Source of the DNA: Tritrichomonas musculus
Lineage: Eukaryota; Parabasalia; Tritrichomonadida; Tritrichomonadidae
Direction: 5' to 3'
Assembly (NCBI GenBank): GCA_039105265.1
Contig: JAPFFF010000029.1
Span: 1,550,001 to 1,614,000 of the forward strand
Length of the DNA: 64,000 nt
The notes under the pieces were generated by a model that worked only from the letters and a program-made list of their open reading frames with translations, ran no database searches and was not told the origin of the DNA. This document shows, piece after piece, positions 19,652-30,399 of this stretch (position 1 is its first letter; each line of letters starts with the position of its first letter). Both the position numbers and the translations under genes were made by a program.

Positions 19652-20854
19652 TCATTGATCATCATGATGAAAGAAAACAAATTGTCTTCTTTGAGGATCA
19701 ACAATATAAAAAGGACTTTGAGTTAAACTAATAGTAGTGTTGCCATTATAACTTTCACGTAGAAAGAAGAAATAAAATTCAACACTTTCCAATATCAAGA
19801 TGCAAGTATCACCAATTGTTTCCACAACAATCGGCATCATTCCGACATAGTAAGCACAATATTTTACCAGCAAGAAAAAAGCAATCACAATGAAAGCAAT
19901 TGAGCTGAAATTTTGGACCAATTTTATTCTATTATTCATATTATCTCTTTCATAATTAAAACCAGTCAGCATCACAGCAGCATAAAAATATTCGAGATTA
20001 ATTTTAATATACCAAAAAATTCCGAAAATTTTCAAAAATTCAATAAAAAAAGAATCCTTAAAAATTTCTTCAAAATTGAGAACAAAAACGATCAAAGAAG
20101 ACGATAGAAAACAATTTGCTATTTCACTCAATTTTACATCATTTCGAAAGACGCACCAGCCAGAGAAACACAGAGACAAAGAAGACATAAACAAAATATG
20201 AGAAAAAGTCGAAAAAATGAAAGAAATAACTTTTTCAGGTAAACAAAGTTCGCTTTTATACTTGCTTTTCTCCCATTCATAAGAATTGAATGAATTCGAT
20301 AATGCTTTGACAATTGGTACAAAAGCTAACAATTGTTGAAGAGGTATGGAAAAATTAGATTTAATAAAGGTGTTGATTATCCATAAAAAAGCTAAAAATA
20401 AATTAAATACTGACAGAATTAAGTATATAAATGAGTTGTTTTCGTTTCGAAAGTCTATCAATGAAATATTATTACTGTAATTATAACGAATTGTAAGTTT
20501 TGTGTTGTTTGGAGAGCATAATAATATTGATGGATAAAAAATATTTTGCTCTTCAATATGTCCTTCCCACATAAAATTGGTTTTAGGAATAATGTTCGTT
20601 TGATTTAATAGTGTTATTTTAAAGTTCGTGTAATTGCAGCTCCGATAAACATATCTTCTAGCAGAACTATGAAATTCTTCATGTGAGAATAAAAAAATAT
20701 TTAATTTAACTGGCTTTGATGAGGAAATAATATAAGAAAAATTAGAATTGTCTCTAAAACCATAGGAAGATAAAAAGGTGATTGTGCGAGTAAGCTTAAA
20801 GCTATAAAAACCTTCTTTGGAAGATACAAATAATATAAAAAAAACTATATTCAT
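19652..20854 (-). CDS. Seven-transmembrane protein with lumenal N-domain (GOST-like)
   Basis: A 400-residue protein with a hydrophobic signal peptide (1-12), a roughly 125-residue extracellular or lumenal domain carrying several N-x-S/T sites (around 38, 74, 84, 117), and seven hydrophobic spans at about 142-163, 169-187, 208-232, 244-262, 270-296, 315-335 and 343-365. The cytoplasmic tail is about 35 residues. This layout matches GOST/lung-7TM receptor proteins (GPR107/GPR180/TMEM145 group), which act as Golgi trafficking chaperones or orphan receptors. The topology is clear; the family assignment is tentative because the key loop motifs are weak. It starts at ATG 20854-20852. Confidence 0.7.
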   Translation of the reverse strand: MNIVFFILFVSSKEGFYSFKLTRTITFLSSYGFRDNSNFSYIISSSKPVKLNIFLFSHEEFHSSARRYVYRSCNYTNFKITLLNQTNIIPKTNFMWEGHIEEQNIFYPSILLCSPNNTKLTIRYNYSNNISLIDFRNENNSFIYLILSVFNLFLAFLWIINTFIKSNFSIPLQQLLAFVPIVKALSNSFNSYEWEKSKYKSELCLPEKVISFIFSTFSHILFMSSLSLCFSGWCVFRNDVKLSEIANCFLSSSLIVFVLNFEEIFKDSFFIEFLKIFGIFWYIKINLEYFYAAVMLTGFNYERDNMNNRIKLVQNFSSIAFIVIAFFLLVKYCAYYVGMMPIVVETIGDTCILILESVEFYFFFLRESYNGNTTISLTQSPFYIVDPQRRQFVFFHHDDQ

Positions 20855-21254
20855 TTAACAAAAAGATTATTAAAAATTGAATTCTTATGTGATCACTCAA
20901 ATTGAAATATTTCAATGCTATTTTATCGTATTCTTACGATAAAAAAAAAGTTGGATATTATTCAATAATCAATACAGATTCTAAATTTAACATATCCCAC
21001 AAATATGTTCTTGAGAAGAAAAAAAGTAGGAATATGACATTACAGTTTTTTTTTTTTTTTTTTTTTTTGCATTTTTTATGATATTCATTGCAACAGAATT
21101 CTTAATGAATTAATTAAAAAGAAATGAACTGACTTTTTCATTTTAATGATATTTCGATGAGATACTTAGAATTTTTTTCACCAAATATAGAATTAAAACA
21201 TTCAATTATAATAAAATTTTAAACCATAAATTTTAAAATTTTTCAATAAACAGA
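20855..21254. other. Intergenic with long T tract
   Basis: No gene is seen. A run of about 25 T residues lies around 21044-21068. The right end abuts tRNA-Gly. Confidence 0.5.
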
Positions 21255-21326
21255 GCGTTGCTAGTGTAGTGGTTATCATGTGAGCCTTCCAAGCTTGAGA
21301 TCCGGGTTCGATTCCCGGGCAACGCA
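21255..21326 (+). tRNA. tRNA-Gly (anticodon UCC)
   Basis: Acceptor stem GCGTTGC/GCAACGC is fully paired. The anticodon stem TGAGC/GCTTG encloses loop CTTCCAA, giving anticodon TCC (glycine). The T arm is CCGGG-TTCGATT-CCCGG, discriminator A, with no intron. A T tract follows at 21331. Confidence 0.95.
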
Positions 21327-21330
21327 AAGT

Positions 21331-21338
21331 TTTTTTTA
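21331..21338 (+). terminator. Pol III T-tract terminator after tRNA-Gly
   Basis: A run of eight T residues begins four bases after the discriminator of tRNA-Gly. Confidence 0.7.
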
Positions 21339-22272
21339 TTATCGTATAAATCATTGAAATTTTTCAATGATTTACAATAATAAAAATTTTTATAAGAAAT
21401 AATATAGAGTAGCTGCAACGAATTTTTTTGGGCAAGCCCTCTCAAAAAGTGGACTGTCAAATTGATTTTTCTCATTGTTAAGAATGTTTTATGATTTTAT
21501 AATAACATAATATAAAACTTTATTTTGAGCGTTTGCACTTTTTAAATAAAAGATTAAAATTCCTGGGAAAAATGTATAAATTCACGATGCTAAAAATGTG
21601 CATGCGGTCATCCTTTATTTGGTAAATATATAAAATTAATTATAAATAAATAAATATCAAATATATGAGAATAATTCTTTGGTCGCGTTAAGCTAAATTT
21701 TAATTCTATTCATGAAAAAATGTGAAAAATTTTGTAACAAAACAAAAAAATGAATTCTTTCTTTTTAAATTATCTTTTTGAATTGGATTTGAATTATTAA
21801 ATGAAAGATTTCCAACTTAGTGAATCTGCAAGTTCTTAACTATCCCATGAATCCAGCTTTAAACCCAAAGAAATCCAAAAATAATCAATCCAAATTCATA
21901 ATATAATTATCTATAAAATTTGAAATAATATCATGATTAATCATTTTTACATATATTAAAATATTTTTCAGTCTATTAAAAAAAGGATCCTTTCATTGGA
22001 ACCTTGCTTTTAATAAAAAAAAAAATACATATAACCAACAAAAAAGTTTACAATTTATAATTATTTAGCATGCACTATATTAAATATCAATAAACAACTC
22101 ATTGCAACATATATTTTATTATTTACTTTCCGAAATAATAAATACAACTAATAAAAATTTTGGAAAAAAAATATAATTTTCATATCACATTTCAAAAAAA
22201 TACGATCATGTTTTGAATTTGTTGCATCTACTCTAATAGTATTTTATTTAAATTTGATGACAAATTCTGAGA
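21339..22272. other. Intergenic, AT-rich
   Basis: About 930 bp without recognisable genes. A short word shared with other intergenic regions (TCTCAAAAAGTGGA near 21432) recalls the AAAAGTC words of the dispersed repeat. Confidence 0.5.
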
Positions 22273-23113
22273 TTATTGCACTTTTTCCATATCTTTGAAC
22301 AACTGCTTGATTTCTTTTCTTGAAGCATAATCAATTGGCTTTTTCCATAAATGAAAAAAAGAAAAAATCATAAAGAAAATAATGAACTTTTTCATCTTCA
22401 AAATTAACATCTATTTTTTTTACTTGAAATAAAAGCTTATTGATATCAATATTCCCTTTTTCAACAGCACAATGCAAAGGCGTTTTAATTCTTTTTAAAT
22501 ATATAACTTTGAATGACTATAATTCCGTTGAAATATTAGAATTCAAATGTTATTCAAATACATTAACTGAATCTTGTTGAATCAGTTTTATGATTGGATT
22601 TTCTTCTTTTTCTTCTTTTCGTTTTTCCTAAAAATCATCTGCTATTTGATTTGGTATACAATTGTATTTACCTTTTCTTTTTTTATTTATTTTGGAAAGT
22701 TTTTCGTCAATAATGAAAGGTAAAATTTCTGGTAAAAAATAATCTGGATAATAATTTGAAACATATTTTTCTGATGTAACTATTTCAACTATGTTATCAT
22801 CAAATACCATTATTTTTTCTTCGATTAGAAAGAGAAGAATTCTTTTTTTGCTTTTAAAAATGTTAAAAAATTCTGAATTTATATAAAATTTTTTGATGTT
22901 GTCTAAAAGAATTTGCAAAATTCGAAAGATTTTACTCATGAAATCGAGGCCATGATGATGATAATTAGTAATTGTCACAATTAAATGCAGCAATAATCTG
23001 AGATCATGCTTATCTTCATTAATTTTAGATTCAATGAAAGATATATTTAAATTTTGGAAATTTTCTTCAATATAAGATTCGTTTTCAAGAAAATCTAGCA
23101 AATTTTCTTTCAT
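22273..23113 (-). pseudogene. DUF3447/ankyrin protein, broken
   Basis: The 161-codon frame 23113-22628 matches the N-terminal part of the DUF3447 proteins at 48663 and 59865 (compare YYPDYFLPEILPFI with the YPEIEFFI and YPEFKSFL segments there). It then stops at TAA. Downstream on the same strand are ankyrin pieces: TPLHCAVEKGNIDINKLLF (about 22420-22480) and KPIDYASRKEIKQLFKDME, ending in TAA at 22273-22275. The whole central DUF3447 region is missing, and the ankyrin pieces are separated by a T-rich stretch of about 40 bp. A deleted, decayed copy. Its ATG overlaps the start of the kinase fragment on the other strand, which marks a rearrangement junction. Confidence 0.75.
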
Positions 23114-23612
23114 GGATAAAGTTATAAAAGGCTATCGTCAAAAACGCGTTCCTAGAATAACGGACAAGATGTGGAACCTTATTTTCAGATGTTTGAGTGG
23201 TGAGGCAAAAGAACAACCAAATTTCAAATACATTCTTAACGAGCTTTCAAAAGACAGAAGTTATTTCTCTGTATTTTTTGACGTGGAAGAGTTCAATGAG
23301 TATCTGGATGTTCTCAAAGAAAGCTGTGAAAAGGATGTGAGAAATTCAAGTTCCCTTTCAAAAGAAGCAGACGGTTTGATTCAAAAACAAAAATAGAAAA
23401 CGACAAGTTTAAGAAGAAAAATAATGAGAATGAAACTTCTATTGAAAAACTTAAGGAAGAAGTCAGAAGTCTCCAGAAAAGTCAAAGATTACAAGAAGGA
23501 GCATGACTCTTTATCTTCTTCTGAGAGTAATGTATATTATGGTTTTCTCTCACTTTTAGGGCCAAAAAGCATGCGTGATTATAAAGATGTAGTTCACCAA
23601 TTGAGTCGTTGA
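23112..23612 (+). pseudogene. Kinase C-terminal fragment with coiled-coil tail
   Basis: Residues MDKVIKGYRQKRVPRITDKM, WNLIFRC and the following AKEQPNFKYILNEL match the last helix region of TKL-type kinases (pattern I-G-RP, LI--CW, RPSF--IL--L). All earlier kinase motifs are absent. After KQK-stop at 23396 the frame shifts: ENDKFKKKNNENETSIEKL (coiled coil) reads in one frame and SSSESNVYYGFLSLLG in the other, ending TGA at 23610-23612. The fragment begins within two bases of the DUF3447 relic's ATG on the opposite strand. Confidence 0.65.
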
Positions 23613-23695
23613 ATTAGTTATTAATTATTAATTATTAATAATCACCAATTGATATCATTAAAACCTTTTTTATATGAAATAGACATATTTCATTT

Positions 23696-23930
23696 TCATA
23701 GAAAAAAGTCAATGGCAACAGCAATGTTGAACTTAAGACCATGTTTCACGTATTCTGTAAAAGGCATCAATTCTGACATGAGAAGTAAATCAATTGAAAA
23801 TGAACCAGCATTAATTTTGTCCCTATTTTTCTTTATTCGAGTAATTGGAATGATTTTATCAACTAAGTTCTTGAGCATGCCAATATCTTTGTCCTGCATT
23901 TTTCAAAGACCATCAATTAAAAATTTTTTT
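23696..23930 (-). pseudogene. Copine-like (vWA-domain) fragment
   Basis: The minus-strand frame from about 23930 to 23696, with one in-frame TGA near 23903, ends MPFTEYVKHGLKFNIAVAIDFF then stops. That resembles the start of the copine vWA domain, where a YI/YL-K-G-L segment is followed by VAIDFTASNG, and the preceding part resembles the end of a second C2 domain. The remainder of the vWA domain is absent. The match is short and made by eye. Confidence 0.45.
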
Positions 23931-24148
23931 CCCTTGTAAATACAAAAATTTTAAAAAAAGAATAATTTTCACATAAAAAATTACTTTAATTATGAATTAA
24001 TTGCTTTTTTATTGAGATATCACATACACAATTATTTATTTTAATTATTTCTGAAGTCTCTCAGAAATATATTTATTAAATTTTTATTGATTGAAAAAAA
24101 CGAATATAAATTTCAAATTGATTTTTCAGGAAAACACCAGTAAAACGC

Positions 24149-27100
24149 ATGATTTCAGAACTAAAAATAGAGAGAAAAGAAGACATTCAGCAAGAACAAC
24201 ATTCAGAAGAAGAAAACGACCAAGAAGATCAACAATATCAATTGGATGATATTCAAGATAATGAAGAAAAGACATATCAACTACTATCGATTAATAAATC
24301 CGGGCCCCAAGAATATCAATTTTCGGATAAATTACATCAACAACAAGAAATAATGAAAAAGAATATCAAATCTCGTAAAAAGAATATAAAAAGACCTTTA
24401 AAGCCAAAACATCCAAAAATAATAAAACTTGATGTATCGGTACAAGCTAGAAATTCCATGTATTCATCAAACTCAAAACCAACGCAACCACTTATTAATG
24501 AATCATCTCAGGTATCAGGTGATGGATCGCATTTTCGTTTATTTTACCCAGTAAAAGATCAATTAAATATTAAGCACGCAATAGGAAACGTGCTCATAAC
24601 AGAATTTTTACTTAATGAATCAAACGATAAATTAAAATCGGAACAGATTGAAAAAGATCAAAAAAAGCATGAAACTGAAGAAGAAACAAATAACCATTTA
24701 GAACAAGACAAGAAAAAATGCAAATTTACAATAGGAAACGTTCTTACAAAAGAATTTATAATTGAGAAAGATTCTATCGTTGACCAAAAAAGAAATCAAA
24801 AAGAGAAAGAACTAAATGTTGACGATAAAAAAACACAAGAGTCAGTTGATGCTTCTTTGACCAAAGATCAAGAAAAGATTCAAAACAAAAATAAAATTGA
24901 GTCATTTAATAAGTCAGAAAAAAATATTTTTTCAGATTTTTATACCGATTCATACAATTTGGGCGAGAGCACAAATTCAATTGCATTCGAAATTGAAGAA
25001 AAGTGCCAGATAAGCAACAATGATTTAGCAAGGGTTCAGCTTCCAGAAGCAGACATGATTAAATGCAAGCATAAAATATCAGAATTGCAACTTGAAGAGC
25101 TCGAAGAAGAATCAGATAAAGTCAGCAAATCAGTTGGAAAATCAGGCCATGCGTCACTTTTTGTTCATCCACCAAAAGACCAAAAACAGCCAGATTCAAA
25201 GCTCGTTTTGAAAAGCACCCAAGAAGAAGAAGAGACTACTTCTAGAAAAGAAAGAAACTTGGATCAAGGAAAGCAATCAGATGCAGTTCAAATGCAAGTT
25301 CATAAGCCAAAAGAACAGCCACAATCGCTGGCACGGCAATGCAAAAACACGGTAGAAGAGTTTTCAACATCAAAGTCAGGGATGAGTGAAACAGAAGAGT
25401 CCGAAAAAGCAATCAGAACTGAAAAGTTTTTTCTTGTTTTTCCACAGGAACTGACAACGAGCATCGGGTCTGAGCAACCTGTAAAATGCGAATCGACGAA
25501 GACACCAGAAAAAGCATCACTGTCACTTTTAGATTTGGAGGGATTCTCAGAATCAACTACAAATGCGGAAGCACACAACATCGTGAAACTCACTGGCACA
25601 AAAACAAAAGATGCAGCGACACCAATTAATGCATCTGAAAAGCCTGCTGGCATGTTAGCCAAGCAACCAATTAAAATTGAATCGCCTAAATTAGCAATAA
25701 GTTCAACTAATGCTGAAAAACCAAATAATACTAGTCAACTGAACATCGACAAAACAAAAAGTTCAGAAAAAGAAAAACCAAATCCGGCATCCAACAATGT
25801 GATCAATACTAACACATCTACTAAAAATTCAAATGTAGAGCAGCCTGCTCGAATGATTGCAAAACAACCAATCAAAGCAGAATCACCAAAGTTAGCGTAC
25901 AATTCAGCTAATATAGAAAACCCAACGCAAACAAACAGCGTTTGCAAAGTTACCAACGATAAAACAAAAAGTGCAGAAAAAGAGAAACCAAATGCATCAT
26001 CCAATGATGCAATCAGTGCTGACAAACCTACTCAAAAGTTCAATATAACGCAGCCTGCAGCCATGCTAACAAGACAACACAATTCAACTCAGGCATTCAG
26101 TATTAGTCAACTGAACAGCAACAAAACAAAAGATGCAGAATCACTTAAAATATCAATCAATACAAAAGAGCCACCTCAAGCGAAAACTATAAAGCAATCC
26201 GCAAACACGATAGCAAGACAACTCGAATCACTCAAGTCATCAAAGGAATCATTGCCATCAATTCTAGTCAATCCGCAGAAAGAACGCGCAAAGTCTGAGA
26301 CACGAACATACAAATGCACAATAAAAGAAGAAGATTTGAATCCTCACAAAAAGCAGAAACAGAACTCTGTCAAAAAGTCAAAACCGAAGTTTTCAGTTCA
26401 TGCACCAAAAGGAAAGAAGCCCGTGCACAAGAGCACTTATGATCCGAGCATTTTCTACACACCGATGAATTCATCTGAATGCCTGCTGAGCGATCTAGAA
26501 GATGAATCAGAAAAAGCGGTTAAAACAGAAAAGTTCTTTCTTTCATTTCGGCAAGAATTAGTTACAAGCACAGAATCAGAAAAAGACGAAACACAAAAAG
26601 CATCACTTCGGATTTCAGCTCATCCACGAGATGATTACAGTCGACAAGACACAAAACAATCTAAATCTAAATTAATATCGGAGTGCTTGCTTCTGGATTT
26701 AGAAGGATCAGAAATTTTGAATTGTCATGATTCGAATCTAGTTGAACCTGAAAAAAATATTATAAATAATGCACCGAAGTTACTTCTGGTTCATAAACCA
26801 GAAGGAGTGCCTCATCCAACTGCACGACAATATAATTATAAAGTTGCAGAAAAATCTGAAACGTCAAAAACAGCGAAACAAGGATCATTGTCACTTTTAG
26901 AATTAGAGTGTTCTGAGAAATTAGATCAATCAAACAATTCAAAACAAATAACGCGAACATATTTAAAACAGCCAGAAAAGACAGAATCCAATAAAACTTT
27001 GAGTCACACAATTAATACAGGAAAACCAACTCAAACAAACAATTCTAAGCAATTAACAAGCACAACTTCAAAACAGCTAGAAAAAACAGAAACAGCTAAA

Positions 27101-28915
27101 ACAACAAATAATGCAATTAAAGCAGGTAACACAACTCAAGCAGGCAATATCAAACCATCAACAAACACAATTTCAAAACAGCTAGAAAAAACAGAAACAG
27201 CTAAAACAACAAATAATGCAATTAAAGCAGGTAACACAACTCAAACAGGCAATATCAAATCATCAACAAACACAATTTCAAAACAGCTAGAAAAAACAGA
27301 AACAGCTAAAACAACAAATAATGCAATTAATGCACAAAAACTATCTCAAACAAGCAATTCCAAGCAAGTAATCAGCACAATATCAAAACAGCCAGAAAGA
27401 GTAGAAATATCAAATAAAACAATTAACGCAGGTAACCAAGCTCAAACAAGTAACATCAAGCAATTGACAAGCACAATTTCAAAACAACCAGAAAAAGCAG
27501 AGCCAAACAAAGCAACAATTAATACAAATAAGCTCAATCAAACAGGCAACATCAAACAATCCACAAATACAATTCCAAAACAACAAGAAAAAGCAGAACC
27601 AACTAAAAAAATGAGCAATACAATAAATGCAGAAAAACCATCTCAAACAAGCAATGCCAAGCAATTAATGAACACAGCCTCAAAACAGCCAGGAAAAACA
27701 GAACCAACAAAAATATTAAATAAAACAACTAATATAAATAAGCTCAATCAAACAAACAATTCTAAACAGTCCACAAACACAACTTCAAAACAACCAGGAA
27801 AAGAAGAAACAACCAAAGCTTCAAATAATACAAGTAATGTATCAAACACAGCACAAAGAGTCAACAACAGTGAATCAACGATTATAAAAACAAAATATTC
27901 AGAAAAAGAAGAATCACATAAATCACCAAAAGAATCAACCAATCAAAAACAAAAGATACTCATTGCTTTTAGTAACATCAAACAATCAATAAACACAAAA
28001 ACAACGAACACAGAAAAAGCAGAAATCAATAAAACATCAAATAATTCAAAAGATTCGAAAAAATTCAATCCAACAAGCAATATCAAGCAATCAACACGTA
28101 CAATCTCAAAACAACCAGAAAAAGCAGAATTCACAAAAGCAACAAATAATACAAATAATACGTCAAAACCCATACAAACCCAAAATATCAAACAATCAAC
28201 GAACATAAACACGAAAAATTGTGAAAAAAATAAATCAACCAAATCAACAGCATCATTTCTAGTTCATGCACAGAAAGAACCTGGAAAGCCAGAAACAATC
28301 AAAAGCACAATTGAAGAAAATTTGAGACATGAATCAAAAGGCACGAAACAAGAAAATAGTCACAATACGAACAACGAGACGAAATCGAAAACTTCAGTTC
28401 AAGATTCTAAAGAAAAGAAAAGTGCATTCAAGAGCGGCACTAAAAGCAACCTTTCGAAGCATGCTTTTAAAGAAAAAAATACAAAAAATGATTCAATAAT
28501 TCGAATCACAGTCACACTGAAAGACATCGGACTTGAAGGTCTAGATTCACTGACACCAAACAGAGCAGTTGAAATCAGGAGGCGATATAAAGAGAAAGAG
28601 AAGGAAGCGAAAGAGAAAGAAGAAGAAGAAAACAGGAAATCACGACAAGGAATCCAAAAATCAGTACAAGAAGAAAAGAAAACAAACTCATTTGAAGAAT
28701 CATCAAGAAACATAAAAGCGAGACCAGCCACATCTGCTTCAGAATTTAGAAAAAATACGAAACAAACAAATTTACATGAATCAAACCAATTTAATAGAAC
28801 TGAAAAAGACAGCGAACATCAATCAGAACGAACACCAATAAAATATTATGATGATATACGAGAACGACTCCCTCCTATTTTGAATTGTAATCATGTACCT
28901 TCTTATTTGAAATGA
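24149..28915 (+). CDS. Giant repeat-rich, K/T/N/Q-rich protein (1588 aa)
   Basis: A single uninterrupted frame from ATG 24149. No known domain, signal peptide or membrane span is seen. Residues 1-110 are acidic/glutamine-rich then lysine-rich. Two copies of an IGNVLxxEF motif lie near 148 and 193, two of EKFFLxFxQEL near 427 and 795, and SLLxLE motifs recur. Between about 26.9 and 28.2 kb are about ten 35-residue repeats (KQLEKTETAKTTNNAIKAGN type); three copies at 27074, 27179 and 27284 are almost identical in DNA at a 105-bp period. The C-terminal 130 residues hold a conserved-looking IIRITVTLKDIGLEGLDSL segment and a charged helix RRYKEKEKEAKEKEEEE. It looks largely disordered. Long maintenance of the frame supports a real gene of unknown role. 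Confidence 0.75.
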   Translation: MISELKIERKEDIQQEQHSEEENDQEDQQYQLDDIQDNEEKTYQLLSINKSGPQEYQFSDKLHQQQEIMKKNIKSRKKNIKRPLKPKHPKIIKLDVSVQARNSMYSSNSKPTQPLINESSQVSGDGSHFRLFYPVKDQLNIKHAIGNVLITEFLLNESNDKLKSEQIEKDQKKHETEEETNNHLEQDKKKCKFTIGNVLTKEFIIEKDSIVDQKRNQKEKELNVDDKKTQESVDASLTKDQEKIQNKNKIESFNKSEKNIFSDFYTDSYNLGESTNSIAFEIEEKCQISNNDLARVQLPEADMIKCKHKISELQLEELEEESDKVSKSVGKSGHASLFVHPPKDQKQPDSKLVLKSTQEEEETTSRKERNLDQGKQSDAVQMQVHKPKEQPQSLARQCKNTVEEFSTSKSGMSETEESEKAIRTEKFFLVFPQELTTSIGSEQPVKCESTKTPEKASLSLLDLEGFSESTTNAEAHNIVKLTGTKTKDAATPINASEKPAGMLAKQPIKIESPKLAISSTNAEKPNNTSQLNIDKTKSSEKEKPNPASNNVINTNTSTKNSNVEQPARMIAKQPIKAESPKLAYNSANIENPTQTNSVCKVTNDKTKSAEKEKPNASSNDAISADKPTQKFNITQPAAMLTRQHNSTQAFSISQLNSNKTKDAESLKISINTKEPPQAKTIKQSANTIARQLESLKSSKESLPSILVNPQKERAKSETRTYKCTIKEEDLNPHKKQKQNSVKKSKPKFSVHAPKGKKPVHKSTYDPSIFYTPMNSSECLLSDLEDESEKAVKTEKFFLSFRQELVTSTESEKDETQKASLRISAHPRDDYSRQDTKQSKSKLISECLLLDLEGSEILNCHDSNLVEPEKNIINNAPKLLLVHKPEGVPHPTARQYNYKVAEKSETSKTAKQGSLSLLELECSEKLDQSNNSKQITRTYLKQPEKTESNKTLSHTINTGKPTQTNNSKQLTSTTSKQLEKTETAKTTNNAIKAGNTTQAGNIKPSTNTISKQLEKTETAKTTNNAIKAGNTTQTGNIKSSTNTISKQLEKTETAKTTNNAINAQKLSQTSNSKQVISTISKQPERVEISNKTINAGNQAQTSNIKQLTSTISKQPEKAEPNKATINTNKLNQTGNIKQSTNTIPKQQEKAEPTKKMSNTINAEKPSQTSNAKQLMNTASKQPGKTEPTKILNKTTNINKLNQTNNSKQSTNTTSKQPGKEETTKASNNTSNVSNTAQRVNNSESTIIKTKYSEKEESHKSPKESTNQKQKILIAFSNIKQSINTKTTNTEKAEINKTSNNSKDSKKFNPTSNIKQSTRTISKQPEKAEFTKATNNTNNTSKPIQTQNIKQSTNINTKNCEKNKSTKSTASFLVHAQKEPGKPETIKSTIEENLRHESKGTKQENSHNTNNETKSKTSVQDSKEKKSAFKSGTKSNLSKHAFKEKNTKNDSIIRITVTLKDIGLEGLDSLTPNRAVEIRRRYKEKEKEAKEKEEEENRKSRQGIQKSVQEEKKTNSFEESSRNIKARPATSASEFRKNTKQTNLHESNQFNRTEKDSEHQSERTPIKYYDDIRERLPPILNCNHVPSYLK

Positions 28916-30017
28916 ATTCAAACAACAAAATATAATTCTGTTTTATAAAATATTAATTATAATTTTGTATTTTCTTTAAAGTTATTCAAATATATATTAT
29001 AATAAAAACATATATTAATATAGAAGAAGTTATACATCTCACGATATGCATATCTTTGTTTTACAAACATTCAATTCTAATGTATAATAATAAAAATTTA
29101 TTTTGTCTTTGATTATTATTTTTTAGATTAAAAATCATAAGAGAAATAGATACAATTGGATTATAATTAAAATCATTTAAAATCAAGTTTATACAATAAT
29201 TGGAAAGTGAATTTTTTTTTTTTTTTTTGCTTTTGATTGGTCTATTTTAAGAAAAGTGCCACATTCTAAAATCAACAATGCTAGTAATCAATTCAGCTTT
29301 GAAATTTGATTAGTAAATACCGGTGTCAAAATTTATTTATTTCACATCATTTCAAAATTATTGAAAATGCCGGTGTAAATAATGATAATTAAAAGAATTG
29401 AGTATAATCATTGATACGTAAAAAAAAATACTATTAATCTCATTATTTATGATGTAAAAAATTTAGAACATTCTTTATAAAGTGGTGTATCATGGTTTAA
29501 TACAGTGTTTACAGGAATCGCAATTCATAATTGCAGTAAAAATCCTAAAGAAAAATGTAACCACTCTCTTTTTGAATTTTTTCAAGATTTTACTTCAATT
29601 TTTTATTCAATTACTGTAATTATTGTACAGTAAGGTTGTAAAATTCAAAAACGTCTCAAAAGAGGAAAATCTACTTTTTCATAGAAAAAGATTAAAATGA
29701 ATTTAAAATAAAAGTCAAAATAACGAATTTAATTCAAATTTAGATTTTCCTTTATAGCGTTGCAAAAATGGAAAATCCACTTTTTGAATGATGCTCATTT
29801 TTTCATATAGAGATAGGAAAGCACTATTTGATGAATATAATGTCGCAAACAGCTGTGTGATAAACTTAATCATGGAAATATTATTTCTTAAAACGGTAGG
29901 TTTAAACAAGATTTTCTCTCTATTTCTTTATTTCTTTCATTTTTATTAATGAAAATTTTTTTCTCAAAAAGTCGATTTTCCTATTTTGAAACGTTTTCCA
30001 ATTTTGAAACTTTACTG
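28916..30017. other. Intergenic, AT-rich
   Basis: About 1.1 kb with no convincing gene. T14 tract near 29214-29227. A 64-codon minus frame at 29715-29909 resembles nothing known and lies in sequence with repeated CTTTTTGA/TCAAAAAG words. Confidence 0.5.
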
Positions 30018-30127
30018 TATTCAATTACTGTAATACTAGTATTCAATTACTGCAATTATTGTATTCAATTAGTGTAATATTGGTATTCAATTACTATAAT
30101 AATGGAATTCAATTACTGCAATTTTAA
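30018..30127 (+). repeat. 22-bp tandem repeat, five units
   Basis: Units of 22 bp start at 30018, 30040, 30062, 30084 and 30106, each beginning TATTCAATTACTGTAATA or a close variant. Related words occur at about 29605 and in inverted orientation just after the array (GAAAATTGAATAGTGTAAT). Confidence 0.85.
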
Positions 30128-30399
30128 ATTGAAAATTGAATAGTGTAATTAATGCATTATTGCAATTTTGAATTCAAAAAAACGTTATTGCAATAAAAAA
30201 AATAACAGTATTCAATATCTAAGAAAACGATTATAAACGAATCAAAAAGTTATATGTATTAAATGGTTAACAAAATATTTTTAATATTTTGGTTAACACT
30301 TATTTTCAAAAAATTGATTTTTATTTTGCAAACATATGCAAATATTTTTGCTAATGTTTGCCAATTTTGGTAATTAAAGTTTAATAAATATGAGTTCTT
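30128..30399. other. Intergenic, AT-rich
   Basis: No gene is seen between the tandem repeat and the discoidin-domain gene stop. Confidence 0.5.

Noticed and set aside
25300-28731. Several minus-strand frames of 60-120 codons within the repeat-rich gene
   Set aside because: Shadows created by its biased codon use; F/V/L-rich complements of K/T/N codons.
29715-29909. 64-codon minus-strand frame
   Set aside because: Short, no similarity recognised, lies in repeated intergenic DNA.
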